A program made the translations under genes and the position numbers. A stretch of 64,000 nt of DNA, from NCBI GenBank assembly GCA_026120185.1, contig JANUWF010001783.1, positions 7,593,001 through 7,657,000 on the forward strand. Reading direction: 5' to 3'. The notes beneath the pieces were generated by a model, which was not told the origin of the DNA, did not search any database, and saw only the letters and a list, made by a program, of their open reading frames with translations. This document shows positions 33,730 to 47,800 of the stretch, piece by piece (within the stretch, counting starts at the first letter, position 1; every line of letters starts with the position of its first letter). This DNA is from Voacanga thouarsii (Eukaryota > Streptophyta > Magnoliopsida > Gentianales > Apocynaceae).

Positions 33730-36240
33730 ATGCAAGGTCATATTGAGAATTTTGAGCTTGAAATAGAGAGGACTTTGAGAAGATTGAGTAGAGAAAGACA
33801 AGAATGAAAAAATTTGGTAGTTCAGAATTTTAAAGATGGAGATAAATTATACAATCTATTGGAGAATTTAGAAAATATGAAAAACCTTGGTGATAATCCC
33901 CGAATTCATAAGGTCGAAGCTCAAAATGGAAATGGTAATAGAAGAATGACTATAGGGGATTATGCTAGACCTTTACTTCATGGAACGAAATCGACTATTT
34001 TGAGGCCATGTCTAGAGGTAAACAACTTTGAGCTCAATCTTTTTTTGAGCTCAATCTTTTTTCCTTCAAATGGTGCAACAAATAGTGCAATTTGATGGAT
34101 GTTGTGTGTTTTTAAGTGTTGGAAATAATATCAATAAAAGTCATAAATAATCACGTTTTAATTAAAATACCAAACAGTAAAACCACACAATTGGGCAAGT
34201 ATATCAATCGCATAGTACAGGGAATAACAAGTATTGAATCTTCAAGAATTTAGTAATTACCACGATTTTGCTTTAATTTCATTTTTAGCCAACCAAATAA
34301 GAAGCATAAAATAATTAAACTACTACATAAACTGCTACAAAAGAGAATACATCAAATCCACCAATGAAAAGTCACAAGGATCGTCAAGAAATATGAATGA
34401 AGAAAAAGGCTATGTAAAAGAAGTAATTTCCCCAAGTCTAGTCAAGTAAAGAATGTATAATTACGACTATCGAATCCCAATCAAGCATCGATATAAGCCC
34501 CTATTGAGAATTTCACTCTCTCACGTGTTATGAAATCCCTATCCCAAGTTCAATTGATCGATAGCTCTACTTAATCAATCTATCCAAAAGAGCATTATGA
34601 TCAACCTAATTACCAAAGGTACCAGAAGCCCCAATATTCCTATCTCTAGGCAATATTGAAAACCCAATGATTATCAAATTCTAATTTTTCAACTTCTCTC
34701 TTGAGTTAATCAAAGAAAAACCAATATTGGACTAATTAATTTAGTATTCAACTCCTAATCCCATCTCTCGAATTCATTAAGAGTGAACCAATCAATTGAA
34801 TAAATCAATCAAGTCCAAATAATCAATCTAACACAATAATACCCAAGTAATCAAATATAAGAGATTGAAATATAATAAATTATAATAATAACTCAATCCA
34901 AGAATATAGAGTTAGGGTTCATCCCTCAAATATAATTAAAAGTATTGAAATATAATATTGAAAAGGAAAAACATCACTCAGAAACAAGTTCTTGCCCTTC
35001 TTCTTCCTTGAATCACTTGAACAACTCCCTTCATCTTCTTTAATAATTCACCTTCATCATCTTTTCTTTGGTGTTTCTTTGAGTTCTCTAAAGGGTCCTA
35101 GGGTGGATAGACTCTCAGATGAAAACCTGAACATGCACATAGCGAGCTTTCTCGAGATTCATGATACACAGAAAATGAATGGCGTGTTTGATAATGTGTT
35201 AAAGCTTAGACTCTTCCCGTTTTCTCTTAGGGATATAGAGCAAAGTTATGGCTCAAGTCACTTCCTCTTGAATCCAGTACTACTTGGAATGAGTTGGCAG
35301 AAAGGTTTCTTGTGAAGTACTTCCTTCTTCCTTTTGGTTAGGACTACAAAGTTCAGAAATAACATATTCTCCTTTGTTCAATTGGAATCCAAGTCTATTT
35401 ATGATTGTTGGGAGACATTAAAGGAATTGCTAAGGAAGTGTCCATACCATAGATTGGACTTGGGATTTCAGATACTGATATTTCACAACTGTCTAAACTT
35501 TATTACTAAATAGCACCTTAACGTTTCATTTGGAGGTTCTACATCAGCAAAGACCCCAGAAGAGCTACGAGACTTGATTGAGAATATAACTATGAATAGC
35601 TATTCATAGGGAAATCCAAAGCTTAAGGCATGTGCACAAGGAATGCACAACATAGATACCATGGCGGCTATGGAAACAAAGTTAGAGAACAACGCAAGAA
35701 AAATAAAGAAGATGAACATAAATCCTCAAGCTCAATTTGTGAGCTGTAATTTTTGTAGAGATAATCACCTAAATTAGAAATTCCAAACTATAGGAGCTCC
35801 TAGTGATGAATCTTTGGAGCAAGTGAATTATGTGGGAAGGCTAGATAAGCCAACAATACTATAGGAATACCTACAATTTTGATTAGAGAAACCATTTGAA
35901 ATTTTCATAGAGTAATTAAGGGCAAAGCCAACAATTTCCTCCTTAAGGTGTTTAAGCTAGACTAATAGTTAGGCCTTAAGCACCTCTTCCTTACTATGCA
36001 TCTCCACTGCCTCCACCTCAACAACTGCCAAAGCCTTCACTTAAAGATTTGGTATCTAAGTTGGTTTCTTCTATCAATTCATGTTTTTAAGGAGTTGAAG
36101 TATTAATAAGAAACCAAGATGCATCAATTCATAATTTTGAGAGCCAAATCAGGTAAATTGCAAAGCTCCTTATTGATAGGCAGAATGACACTCTTCTAGA
36201 AACTACAAGGTCTAATCCATATGATGAGCTTGAAAAGAAT
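33730..36240 (+). pseudogene. Athila-like gag of element B, frameshifted and split
   Basis: Part 1 (33730-34090) includes MTIGDYARPLLHGTKSTI and CLEVNNFELN, then a QIVQFDG segment. Part 2 (35104 onward) resumes with ENLNMHIASFLEIHDTQKMN and LRLFPFSLRDIE. It continues in shifted frames with RNNIFSFVQLESKSIYDCWE, LLRKCPYHRLD, KTPEELRDLIENI and a damaged knuckle CNFCRDNH. These match the plant Ty3 (Athila/Tat) gag order. The two parts are separated by an LTR-like block (34094-35105). At least three stops or frameshifts are present. Confidence 0.8.
34094..35105 (-). mobile_element. LTR fragment related to element D, lodged in gag
   Basis: From about 34130 to 35105 it aligns by eye with 61550-62530 in the LTR of element D: shared words include AAAACCACACAATTGGGCAAGTA, CTCTAGGCAATATT, and 'ttcttccttgaatcacttgaacaac'. 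Both ends of the LTR are missing. It interrupts the gag frame of B. No target duplication is obvious. Confidence 0.7.
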
Positions 36241-38198
36241 TGATTTCTTGTTTTATCTTACTTTTACTATATATAGACAATTTTATTTATATGTGGTTTG
36301 CTCATTTAACATTCTTCCTTGTTTTTATGTGTTTTGGACTTAATGTAGTTAGATTTATAGTTGGTTTGTTTACTTATTTTGGCTTAATATAGTTTAATTT
36401 CTGGTGCATTTTATTACAGTGTTTGTTTGCTTATTACTGGTATTTAAAAAAGAAGAAAAAGAAAAACGAAAAATTTTTTGCATGATAGGAAACTGAACAA
36501 AATCGGCATCGTTTAAATTAATTGAACAAGCACTGATTTGATTTAAAAGCATTAAAAGTCATTAAGATATTGAGAGTAACCAGTGCCTGTTAGGATACTT
36601 GAGCTGCCAATTATATCAGTGAGACATAGAAACAACACCATTTCATTAAACTAATTAGGGAGTTATACCTTAATCGATGCCTGTTATCACATTCTAACAT
36701 AAGCCGGCTAATTACGTACAGACAGTGCATAAGATAACCACAACTGTCAAATTTTCTTCTAATTCCTCCAAATCCCCTCATTGTTTCTCTTTTTCTCTTC
36801 TCCTCATTAACTGCTAGTTGAAGCCCAACCTTCCTTAACATTAATTCTTTTTTCACATCATTCCTTCTCGTGACCTTGTAAAACTGTCTCCTCATAAACG
36901 ACCCACTAGGAATCTCCCACATTTTCTTGAAAAAAATTTAATCTTTTTGGTTCATCATTGAAATTGCCGACAGTAACTTGAAATCACTCAATACAAGTAA
37001 TATTTTTGTGAAGAAGAAACCCAACAACAGAGGCACACTTCTCTTCATTTCCACTGCACAAATCGTTGGTGAATATCTTCAACCCATTGTTCCACTGTTT
37101 CAGGCTTTATAGAATAATTTTGAGGCATTTTAATTTAAGTTTAATGAATTGATATTATAAAATGTTAGGATTTTGTTTTATTGGGTATTTTGATGCTTTG
37201 CTTAGATGATGAGCATATTGTAGTTTAATTTGCCTAGAATGTGGTAAACTGATTTTATTTATGGGTGTTCAAGCTATCTTGTTTTGAAGCATATATGGAG
37301 TTGTTATTGCATTTGAAGGGTTTGAGATAGTGAAAATGCGTTCATATTATGAGATTTTAATTAATGAATTTTTTATTTTGTTATGACTTTTGGATTGTTA
37401 TATGCTAAATTGCCTTGAAAAGGGTATATTGAATGTTTTTGAGGTGTTTAATTTGTTCCATTCTGATAAGGATATTGAACTGATATAATTTTGAAGAGAA
37501 GTGTTAATTTAATATGATTTGGAGAAGGATAATATTCATGAGTGGTGCTGTTCTCTTTGCGATTGACTTATGATATGAGGGAATTGATTTTGATGTTGAT
37601 ATATTGGTTTAGATTTTGTAAACCATTAGAATCTAGTTATGTTTCTTTTTGTGGTTATAGAATTGTGCTTTGCTTTTATTAAATGCATTTGATTGACATT
37701 TTTGTGTAGCTGAGGGGTGAAGCTGAATTAGTGAAATGAAGTATTGTGTTTTTGGGTTTTCTGATGAAAATGCATTGGGCTATGGGAAATTTATTTGTGG
37801 GTATTGAGATTAAACATTTTTGTTAAATTGCTTACATGGTTTGACTCTTGCTATTTTTATATGTTCATCTTAGATTTTTACTTCTTCTTCAATAGCATGG
37901 TTTTGTGAATACTCATATCCTTTTTTGCATTTCCAGATTTGATTGAGTTGATTTGATTTGGAATTATTGTGGATTGGATTGGTTGTGGTTCAATTATTGC
38001 AGTTGTATTGTAAAAGGTTGTGGTTGTGATTCAGAGGTGGAGTTATTGTGCATTGCAGGATTGGTGTTTTGAGTTCATTTATTGTGATGTGTTGTAGGTT
38101 GAAGTGTTGTGGACTTTTTAATAGGAAGATAGTTATTTCCTATTCTCACATTATTTTTTACCTTCTTTTCTACACACTTTCTCCTTATCTCCTCCATT
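36241..38198. other. Non-coding internal region of element B
   Basis: AT-rich. A stretch near 36490-36600 repeats LTR-like words (CAGTGCCTGTTAGGATAC). In a complete Ty3 element pol would be expected here or just before; I see none of its motifs. Confidence 0.5.
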
Positions 38199-39600
38199 AT
38201 GCCACCTAGACAAGGACCCTCCAAGCTTCCACCTAAAAGGAAAAAAGATAATGCTTCCTTTTCCCAATCTCCTATTACTGACCCCACCATTCCTCAGAGA
38301 CATTTGTGTAGATGTTGAGTATGAGGAGTAGTACAATATTAGAATCCATAGCAAGATAGTGCTCGAGAAGATAGTAGATCCCGAGCTAGATAGGGACCAG
38401 CATTTAGCAGCTTTATTCAGATAGATAGGCTAAGTTCCTATTTTAGGATTGACAAGGGAATACTATCCTACATTACTGAACAAGTTATTCGCCAATATAT
38501 TTGACAAGATGTATAGTATTTTGAGGACCATAGACATTGTAGTAAAGGGAGTGTCCATTCGCTCGTCTAGGTAGGTCTTAGCTGAGATTCTTATGGGAGA
38601 GAATGAGAAACCTTGGATAGAGATAGATACATATAATAAGAGGGTCACCTCTAAGCTTAACTGAGATTTCTCTGCTACCCGTTAAAAGTTTTAGTTATCC
38701 TACACCCAAGCTAGATCCACCATGATCATATAAGTCACCAACATGCTCCTTCAGCTCCGGCTTATCATTTATCTCTTAGGCTTCAATATTGCCCCTATAG
38801 CTAGTAGCCTTAATAAGGCTCGAGTAATTGACCTTTATGCCCTTCATAAGATGATCCATTCCCAACCTATCCCACTAGCTCCTATCCTTATATCTTATAT
38901 AAGAGAGGTTGTAGCATCTGGCTAAATTTCCAGAGCTTTTATCCCCTCTTACTTATTACTCGTATCTTTCAACACTTTTATATTCCTACTAAGGGAGAGA
39001 TACTAGTCACTACTAGCTCCGATGATTTAGTTTTTAAGAGTATCCTATTTAATTGTAGGTTCTCATATGATAGACAGAGAGGGAAATGACTTACACATAA
39101 GAAGAGGAGAGATAGGGGTAAGATGGAGCTGCCACAGCAGCCTCCAAGCCATAGCCTCAGCAGCCATAGCAACTACAGTAGGAGACACAGGAGTAGCCAC
39201 ATGCAGCAAAGGCACCTCAAGGACTCAGGCTTAATAGGGATCAGCCCACTATTACAACTTACTTCCAGGGTGAAATGAGAACTACATTGGGCAGGATAGA
39301 GATGGAGCAGGAGTAACTACGAGTAGATGGGACTCAGCTCCGAGATCTATATGCTAAGCAGCTGCAGTGGTTCAAGGAGCAGCATAAGATCCTTATAGAA
39401 AAATGGATAAAGGATGAGAGGTGGTATGAGCAGTAAGGCAGGCTTATTATAGGGATTAGATAGCAGTAGTAGAGGCAGATTGAGAAGCTAGAGGATCTAC
39501 AAAATAAATACAAGTTTCAACATGAGTTCATACAGTGTATCTAGTAACTGGACAGGACCCAGTGATCCCCTTGCACCCAATAGCCCTAGTGGATCTGGTG
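38199..39600 (+). pseudogene. Second ORF of element B ('putative plant transposon protein' type), decayed
   Basis: Starts MPPRQGPSKLPPKRKKDNAS, a basic N-terminus. Shifted frames then read YYPTLLNKLFANIFDKMYSI, VVKGVSIRSS and VLAEILMGEN. Later comes LLQLRLIIYLLGFNIAP, followed by ARVIDLYALHKMIH. The pattern (YP.LV..FYAN....VRGV.I..S...I..ILG) is that of an ORF often found after pol or in place of env in Athila-like elements. Many TAG and TGA codons interrupt it. A Gln/Glu-rich coiled-coil-like end lies at 39270-39520. Function is unknown. Confidence 0.55.
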
Positions 39601-40620
39601 GACAGTATGATAGCAGTAGATCTGGCAACCTTCAGTTACCATAGAATTAGATTTTTCAGACATTTTCTTTTATTTCTGCACTTTATTGTATGTACTTTTA
39701 TAGCTTTCATAGGACTTCCAATATCAATCTTTAATTTTTATTTTGTTCTAGTCTTAAGCATATTTAAGTTAATTTGATTTAATTTATGATATATTTTTTT
39801 CTTTGGTTGTGGAAGGATCTTTTAAAAACACTTGGGCAATACTATTTTCTTCCCTTCAATATCTTGTAGAAATTGAGCTACACAATACTTAGGAAGTATT
39901 GTTTTTCCCTCTTTTCCCTTTTTTATTCATTTAATTCCTTTTGGATGTATTTTTATGTTTATTTGTAGCCAATTAAGACATTATCCAATTCAAGAGTGGG
40001 GGAGAGTTTTAGACTTTACTTTCTTCATATATTCATGGAATTCTGATTGCTATTTTGCTTTCTTATATAAAATATCCTTTTTTTTTTTAATTTTAGGCGA
40101 ATTTTGACTCCTATAGGATTGTTATTCTTTTTCTCTTAGCATGAAAATTTGATATGAGGTTTGTTTTGATTGTGATAGTCTTAGGTAAACATGTATATTT
40201 GATGTGATATAGATCAAGTTTTGAGAATTTAAATTAACCTTATTTATACTTTAGTAAATTTTGTGACACTTTGCTTCTTGAAAATTGCTGAGAACTTTGT
40301 GATGAAGTATAAGTAGGAAATTTTGATTAATTGATACTCTATGATCTTTTATCTAGTCCTTACTCTGGGTTTAAGTAAATGAGGATTGAGGTAAAATAAT
40401 GAGAGAATAGAGTAAGGTAATGCAAAAGTTGAAATTCATTATTTACATATCTTTATTAGGTATTTACATTACCTTACCCTAAAAGAAAATGAGATTCTAA
40501 AGAGGGTAATTTATTGCAGTAGTTTAGAAGTCATAGAACTTAAGTTAGTTTACTATCCTTAACTTATATGAATCAGTTAGTTTGTATTCTTGACCTAGGG
40601 GATGGGGTGAAACATGTTGA

Positions 40621-40652
<32 letters not shown>

Positions 40653-40890
40653 TTTAATTCAACTTTGATAGCTTTAGTTTTATCTAGTCAAATACAAGAG
40701 TTTACACGAGTTTAGCTTGGTTTGATAATCTTGAGTTGAATTGTCATCTCTAAAGAAAGAGAATATCTTTATCATGAATGTTATTATTGCCAAAAATCCA
40801 TTTACTTTTTGCTAGGATGCTTTTTGTTTGTGGTGCTTAATGTTTTTGGTGATTTGCTTGAGGATAAGCAAAATTTTAAGTATGGGGGAG

Positions 40891-41879
40891 TGATGAGTGC
40901 CTAAAATGTACAAAATTTCATGTTATTTGTGATATAATTGCTTGGAATTACTGAAGAGATGACTAGTCACTTTCTCTATTTTTACCTTGTTTTGTATAGA
41001 TTGCACAAGAGGAAGATTTTTTTGGAGAAATAAGGTGGAAAAAAAAAAATCAAAGGAGTTTCAGAAGACAAAACAGTGCCTATTAGTACATCCTAAGGGT
41101 CACCAGTTCAATTTAGAAATTAGAAGACCCAAACTATTGAGAGTAATTGGTGTTGGTTTGGGGTCATTTGATAGGCTCCGATTATTAGCTAAATCTTTAA
41201 AAAAAGTAGATAAACTGGCACCAAGCAGTATATCCTAATAGGCACTAATTCAATATGCAAAAAGCTACTGTTATGTGATTTTTTAGGGTTTTTGAAGTGC
41301 AACATATAAATACTCCTTTTAGACATCAAAACTAATGAGGAGATAGAGAGAAAACCCTAGAACACCGTAGAGAGCACTAAGGAGGTACAAAAGGGAAGAT
41401 TAAAGTCTTCACTGAAGGTGAAGAGAGCATTTTCAAGAAAAATCTACAAGGAAAAAGAAGATCCTATTTGTCTAAGAGTTTTTCCTCTTTTCCCCTCTAT
41501 AAATTTATTTTGATTTTGTTGGATTACTTGGATGTATATTGTATTTGAAATGTTGAACCCTTATTATGCTTTATTTTAAATCTCTTTTAGTTCAATGTGT
41601 TATATTATATAGATGGATTAATTTAGATTTGCCGTTTTCTAATGATTTTGAGAGATGGGGTTAGAAATTGAGTGTCTAATTAATTGATTTGTTTTATTTC
41701 CTTTGATTAGCTTGAGAGATGGGTTAAAGGAATAGGACTTTGTGATTGATGGATTGTATATGTTGCCTAGAGATAGGAACATGGTTTTCTCTAAAATTGC
41801 AATGGGTTGTTGATTTTAATACTTTGATTAGTGAGGTAGAGATACCCATTAGTTGGGCTAAGGATAGAAGATTCATAAC
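40891..41879 (+). repeat. 3' LTR of element B, first part
   Basis: Begins TGATGAGTGCC after the purine tract at 40881-40890 and matches 31690 onward. It is cut at 41879 by element C; the remainder resumes at 48699. Confidence 0.85.
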
Positions 41880-44800
41880 TGATGTGTTTGGATTTGGGTA
41901 TAAAAATCATATAAAAATAAGCACATTCCCAATCAAGTTTAAATTAAAACGTTAACCCCAAATTACACATATGAGCAAGCGTATTCATTATTAATATAGC
42001 AAAGGGTTCAAACGAGTGTCGATCTTCTAGGAACAAGTATGCATTAATTACTTTTCTTTTATTGTTTAACCGACTCAATAAAGTGAAAAAGAAGGAAAAC
42101 AAAATAAAAGAAAAGAAAAATATGTACATGTCAAGGATGGAGAAGTATGTAACTTAAACTATTATTGTGACAAACATGATTTTAAAGTACCCAATCTTTA
42201 TCATAACTAATTATTTTTTGGCATCATGAAGGATAATATAGATTCACTTCTTTTTCCAATCCATGAAATCCCTACCTTCTAGACAAACTAATATCACATA
42301 TCCTGTCTCAACTAATTCACCTAAAAGAAAAATTAATCACAATCCTTTGATTAAATTTTCATTCCTGGCAAATTTACACATGAAATTAATCAATGAATTC
42401 ATATCCCGACAGACATCAATTAACCTTTAACTACTTTGTCCCTACTTTTAACTTGACCCATTTGTCCAAGTAAGTTAAGAGCCAACAAATATGAAGCTAA
42501 CGAATTGAAACCACCATCAACTCTTTTGTCCAAGCAAGTTAATGGAAAGAACCAATCAATTAATCTCGTACTAAGCACAAGTAATTAAATACCAAAAATA
42601 ACAATCAATTAATCAAAAGATCAAACAACTCTAAAAATCATGAATATCTAAAACAATATCAAACTACAATAAAACAATTAATACATCATTGTCAAGAAAA
42701 AGAAAACAAAGTAAAAGAAAGCACTCATAGACAAGTCTACTTCTTCTTCCTTTGAAGACCTTCTTGTACAACCCTCCTTGAACTATTTATCCCGAGAAAA
42801 TATTGGTGATGCACTCCAAAATAAATCTAAGTCTATACATTGTGCACCTCTTTTCCTAGGGTAAATTGGCCTTATTTTTAGGCTCACAAAGTTCCTAAAA
42901 GAATCCTAAATAAAGAAGAAGTAATTACCTAAAAATAATTCAAAATCAAAAAGGAGTAATAAAAAGTCTAAAATAAAAACTAAATACTTCCATCGCCTTT
43001 TGAAATTGAAAAATTGGAAATCAATTTGGACTTGTCGTTTTCTACTGAAGATTTTGCACTTGAAGCACAATTCTTGTGGGATTGTAATTTACCTAAAATT
43101 AGCTTCCAATCAAGCCATGACGAGGCTTCCTTTCTTTCGAGCCATGAAACTGCTGAAACCAAGCAACCGAAATCAACTTTGTTGCAATCGGCTCAGTCGA
43201 GCCGCAATCCCAAGCCCATAAGCCACCGAAATTTTGTTTTCGTTTTCATGTTGTTGCATTGGCTTGCTGAGCCGAATTCCATCTACTTCGGCTGAAGACC
43301 GAAGCTGCTCCCTTTTTCTTCTTGTTTTGTTGTCGGCTCACTTGAGCCATGAACTACCCAATTTTTCTGCCGAAATTGTTGACTTTGTCTTCAATTGTTG
43401 CTTTTATCCTTTTCTCACCCACTTTTGTTGATCGAAATGTCTTCCTTCGTTTTGCTGTTGTCCTTTTCTTGCTGTCGGCTTAATTGAGCCATCAAGCTGC
43501 ACTTTCCTTTAATTTCAATTGCAATTTGCTTCCTCTATTCTCCTCTATTTCTTTGCTTTTTCTTGGTTCCTCCAGTGGCAAACTGGCGCCAGCTGTCCTT
43601 CTCGAGCTAGCGCCGCCTCTATTCTGAAAAATCACATAATTAGCTCTAATTTTCTCTTATTTTTATATAAAATTACAGAAAAGTATTTTTATAAGGAAAA
43701 TATCAAATAGGAAGGAATATGACTAGTTATTTCACAAAATGAACCACAAAATAACCTCAAATAACTAAAAAAAATATGACTAATTTAGGCCCTATCACAT
43801 TCCCCCACACTTGAATCTTTACTTGTTCTCAAGTAAATATTTAAACCAAGCATTTAAAATAATTTATTTCTTTTCATATTTATCCATAACAAAGCCATAA
43901 TTTCTTTCCAACCTTAAATACAAAATTGTCATTCATTCAACCATTTAAAAACATTTGGAACTCATACATTAAATCAAATAATCCCAATGCCATCAAAGTT
44001 AAATTAAACAAGCTTATATCTAGTACATGAAAATTATTCCACTTCTCAAGCAAAATCATAGATAATATAAATCATACAAGTCAAGTTATTTAACCAATTC
44101 AAGCATTATAAACTCAAATTTACCAAACTCGAGTTAGTGAAATAAGGAAAACACTCCACTCTTCTTTTTTCTATGACTTTGAGAATTGATAGCCTCAAGT
44201 GTATGGATTTCTCTTCACACTCCGTATTGGCCTCCTTTACAGTCATCACTTATCATTTTTCTCTAATAATTTTCAATATTATTTTTTTTCTCCTTGCTTG
44301 CCTTTTTGCATTCGAGATAGCCTCAAGAGAGTGCACCGAATACACTTACTACTTCTCCCCATATTGACCCCCTTTTCAACAAAAGGTCTTCAAAAATAAA
44401 AAATAATAAGAGCAATTTTTTTTCGACTCATTTTTTTCATCTCATATTGTTTTCTACTCAATTTTTTCTCATATATATATTTTTTCAACTCACATTCCTT
44501 ACTCAAAACTCAAAGTTAAGCAAATTCTAAATCTATAATACAAGAATTAATCAACAACTCTTCTCATATTTCATCATATCATCCATATTCAAACACAAAG
44601 AATAAAATAAAACTCAAATACCAAATATAACTAAGGTTAATTTAAATTCTCAAGACTTAGCAAAATTTAACTTAATATACAAGTTTACCTTTTTAATAAA
44701 ATCCTATCATACTGAATGACAAATTCATATCCAAAGTTAAAAAGAAAATCATATATTTATTATAAACAAATAAACTCAATTTAGCTCCAAATCTGTTTTT

Positions 44801-47800
44801 GTGTTTTTTTTAAATAAAAATTTCAACAATTCAAACATATATCATTAAAAATCCCTCAAACATATATACTTGAAAATCCACTGAAAATCACAAAGATGCA
44901 CTTGAGAAAATGTTAAATCTCTCCCCCACACTTAAATTGGACATTGTCCTTAATGGCCTAAAATAACACACTAAAGCATAACTAAGGGACCAAGAATGTA
45001 CAGAGGGAAAAGAAAATAATACTCCCCAAGGCAGATTAGCTCCATGAAAAGTCCAAATTTCAAATTTCAAAGTAACTCAACAACAAGAAAACATCAAGAT
45101 AATCGATAAAAACTTGGACTAAGAATATCACCAAACCATTCCCCCACACTTAAACTGGACATTGTCCTCAATGGCCAAAAAATAAACATAATAAAGCATC
45201 TCCAATGGAAACGTGATAGAAAGTTTAAGCAATACTCCCAAAGTGTAGATTAGCTCCAAGATATAAGAAATTCATGCTTCAAGAAGTTGAAAGAATTATT
45301 GCCAGCGAACTTCAACCTACAAATCGATAGATGAATACACAAGTAAAAGTATAAAGAGTAATTAAAACAAAATAAAAATCAAGGGAGAAGAAAAATAAAA
45401 AGTCAAAGCCTTTAGGTCCCCCTCGAAGTAGAACCTCCAACCGGGCCTCCAGATTGTCCAAAAAAATACTAAATAGACCATCACAACCTCCAAAGGTCTC
45501 ACAAGATCCACTTTGTCGCATCCAAAGCCATTTTGCAATTGGGTCTCCTTTTAGTGAAGAACTTTTTCCAGATTTTTGATACTCAAGAAAAATAAGAATT
45601 AGATCCAATGTAGATTGCACGAGTATAATGTCAGCCAATCTTCAATCACTTAAACAAAATAGCACAAGGATGCTCAATTGTCCAAGTTCTCCATATATGC
45701 AAAAATTCCAGAAAAATACATAGCGAATGTTTAGAAGCAATCCAAGACTTAAAATCCATTCTATGCATTGTTGTCCCACCAAATAAACTCAACAAAGATT
45801 TGTCCATGTTGTATAAATTTTTCCTCAAAAATACATATACACAATGCCAAGAATTTTAAGAGGATAAAATCGAGAAAGTTTTACTATGTGCCCCCACATA
45901 TAAGTTTTAAAATTTTTTAATCCATAGGGGATAATTAGAAGAAGAAAATAAGTAATGTGAAGAAAAATAAGGGAAACCGAAGATGAAGGGAAGGAATAAA
46001 AGTATCATTCTAGGGAAATAGGAAAAAAAATAAAATAAGAGAGAAAAATAGAAGAACAAGATAAATAAAAGAAACAAACAAGACAATCAAAGAAAAAGAA
46101 AACAAGAAGAAAAAGACAAAATAAGAAAAATTTGGGAAGAAAAGGAAAAAGTAAGGGAACAAACGAAAAAGGATAAAAAATTTTATTTTATTTTATTTTT
46201 TAATTTTTATAGCCCTTCTTGACAGAGGTCGACCGGCGCTGGTTCCGGTCTGACTTCTGTTTTTTTTTTTTGTGCTAAAAACTTTCCTAATTGAATGCAC
46301 GGCCACAATACATTTAAAACATGAATTCATAAATTAAACTAAAATTAAAAATTGTAAATAAAGAAACAAATAAGAAAATAAAATAGTTCATTTCCAATAT
46401 TGTGTTAGCTAAAGTCCAAACCTGAAAATATAAAGAGTTAGTATTGACTCAAAATTATAGATGTAAAAATTAACAAATTAAAAATATCATTATTACACAT
46501 ATTCCATATTGACATTGGATTAGTAAAATTAAATAATTAAATATACAATATATACAAACATACAAAGACAAGTTAGTTATTAGTAACATGTATCTGCCTA
46601 TTTACATATTTACAACATATAGTGAAATTAAAATACAATTATACAAATAACAAAATAGGCCACTTATTTATACAAGGAACATATATACATATTTACATAT
46701 TTACATGGTTAAATCAACAAAATCTAAATTTTCATGATATTGTTCCCCGACAGCGGCGCAAAAAACTTGATGTGTTTAGATTTGGGTATAAAAATCATAT
46801 AAAAATAAGTACATTCCCAATCAAGTTTAAATTAAAATGTTAACCCCAAATTACATATATGAGCAAGCGTACTCATCATTAATATAGCATAGGGTTCAAA
46901 CGAGTGTCGATCCTCCAGGAACAAGTATGCATTAATCCCTTTTCTTTCATTGTTTAACCGACTCAACAAAGTGAAAAAGAAGTAAAACAAAACAAAATAA
47001 AATAAAATAAAAATATGTACATGTCAAGGATGGAGAAGTATGTAACTTCAACCATTATTTTGACAAATATGATCTTAAAGTACCCAATTTTTATCATAAC
47101 TAATTATTCTCTTGGCATCATGAAGGATAATATAGATTCACTTCTTTTTTCAATCCATGAAATCCCTACTTTCTAGACAAACAAGCATCGCATATCATGT
47201 CTCAACTAATTTACCTAAAAGATGCATTAACCACAATCATTTGATTAAATTTCCATTCCTAGTAAATTTACACATGAAATTAATCAATGAATTCATATCT
47301 TGGCAGATATCAATTAACCTTTAACTACTTTGTTCCTACTCTTAACCCATTTGGCCAAGCAAGTTAAGAGCCAACAAATATGAAGCTAACAAATTGAAAC
47401 CACCATCAACCCCTTTGTCCAAGCAAATTAATGGAAAGAACCAACCAATTCATCTCGTACTAAGCACAAGTAATTAAATACAAAAAATAACAATCAATTA
47501 ATTAAAAGATCAAACAACTCTAAAAATCATGAATATCTAAAACAATGTCAAACTACAATAAAACAATTAATACATCATTGTCAAGAAAAAGAAAACAAAG
47601 TAAAAGAAAGCACTCATAGACAAGCCTGCTTCTTCTTCCTTTAAAAACCTTCTTGTACAACCCTCCTTGAACTATTTATCTCGAGAAAATATTGGTGATG
47701 CATTTCAAAATAAATCTAAGTCTATACATTGTGCACCCCCTTTCCTATGGTAAATTGGCCTTATTTATAGGCTCACAAAGTTCCTAAAAGAATCCTAAAT

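Noticed and set aside
36611..36922. Minus-strand frame of 103 residues in element B
   Set aside because: No domain recognised, antisense to the element, and low-complexity flanks; not supported as a gene.
43014..43295. Open frame of 93 residues conserved between the two LTRs of element C (also at 47915-48196)
   Set aside because: It is inside LTRs; similarity follows from LTR identity and there is no known domain.
45312..45638. Minus-strand frame of 108 residues in element C, sense to the element
   Set aside because: No gag-like motif could be found and the ends are low-complexity; insufficient to call a gene.
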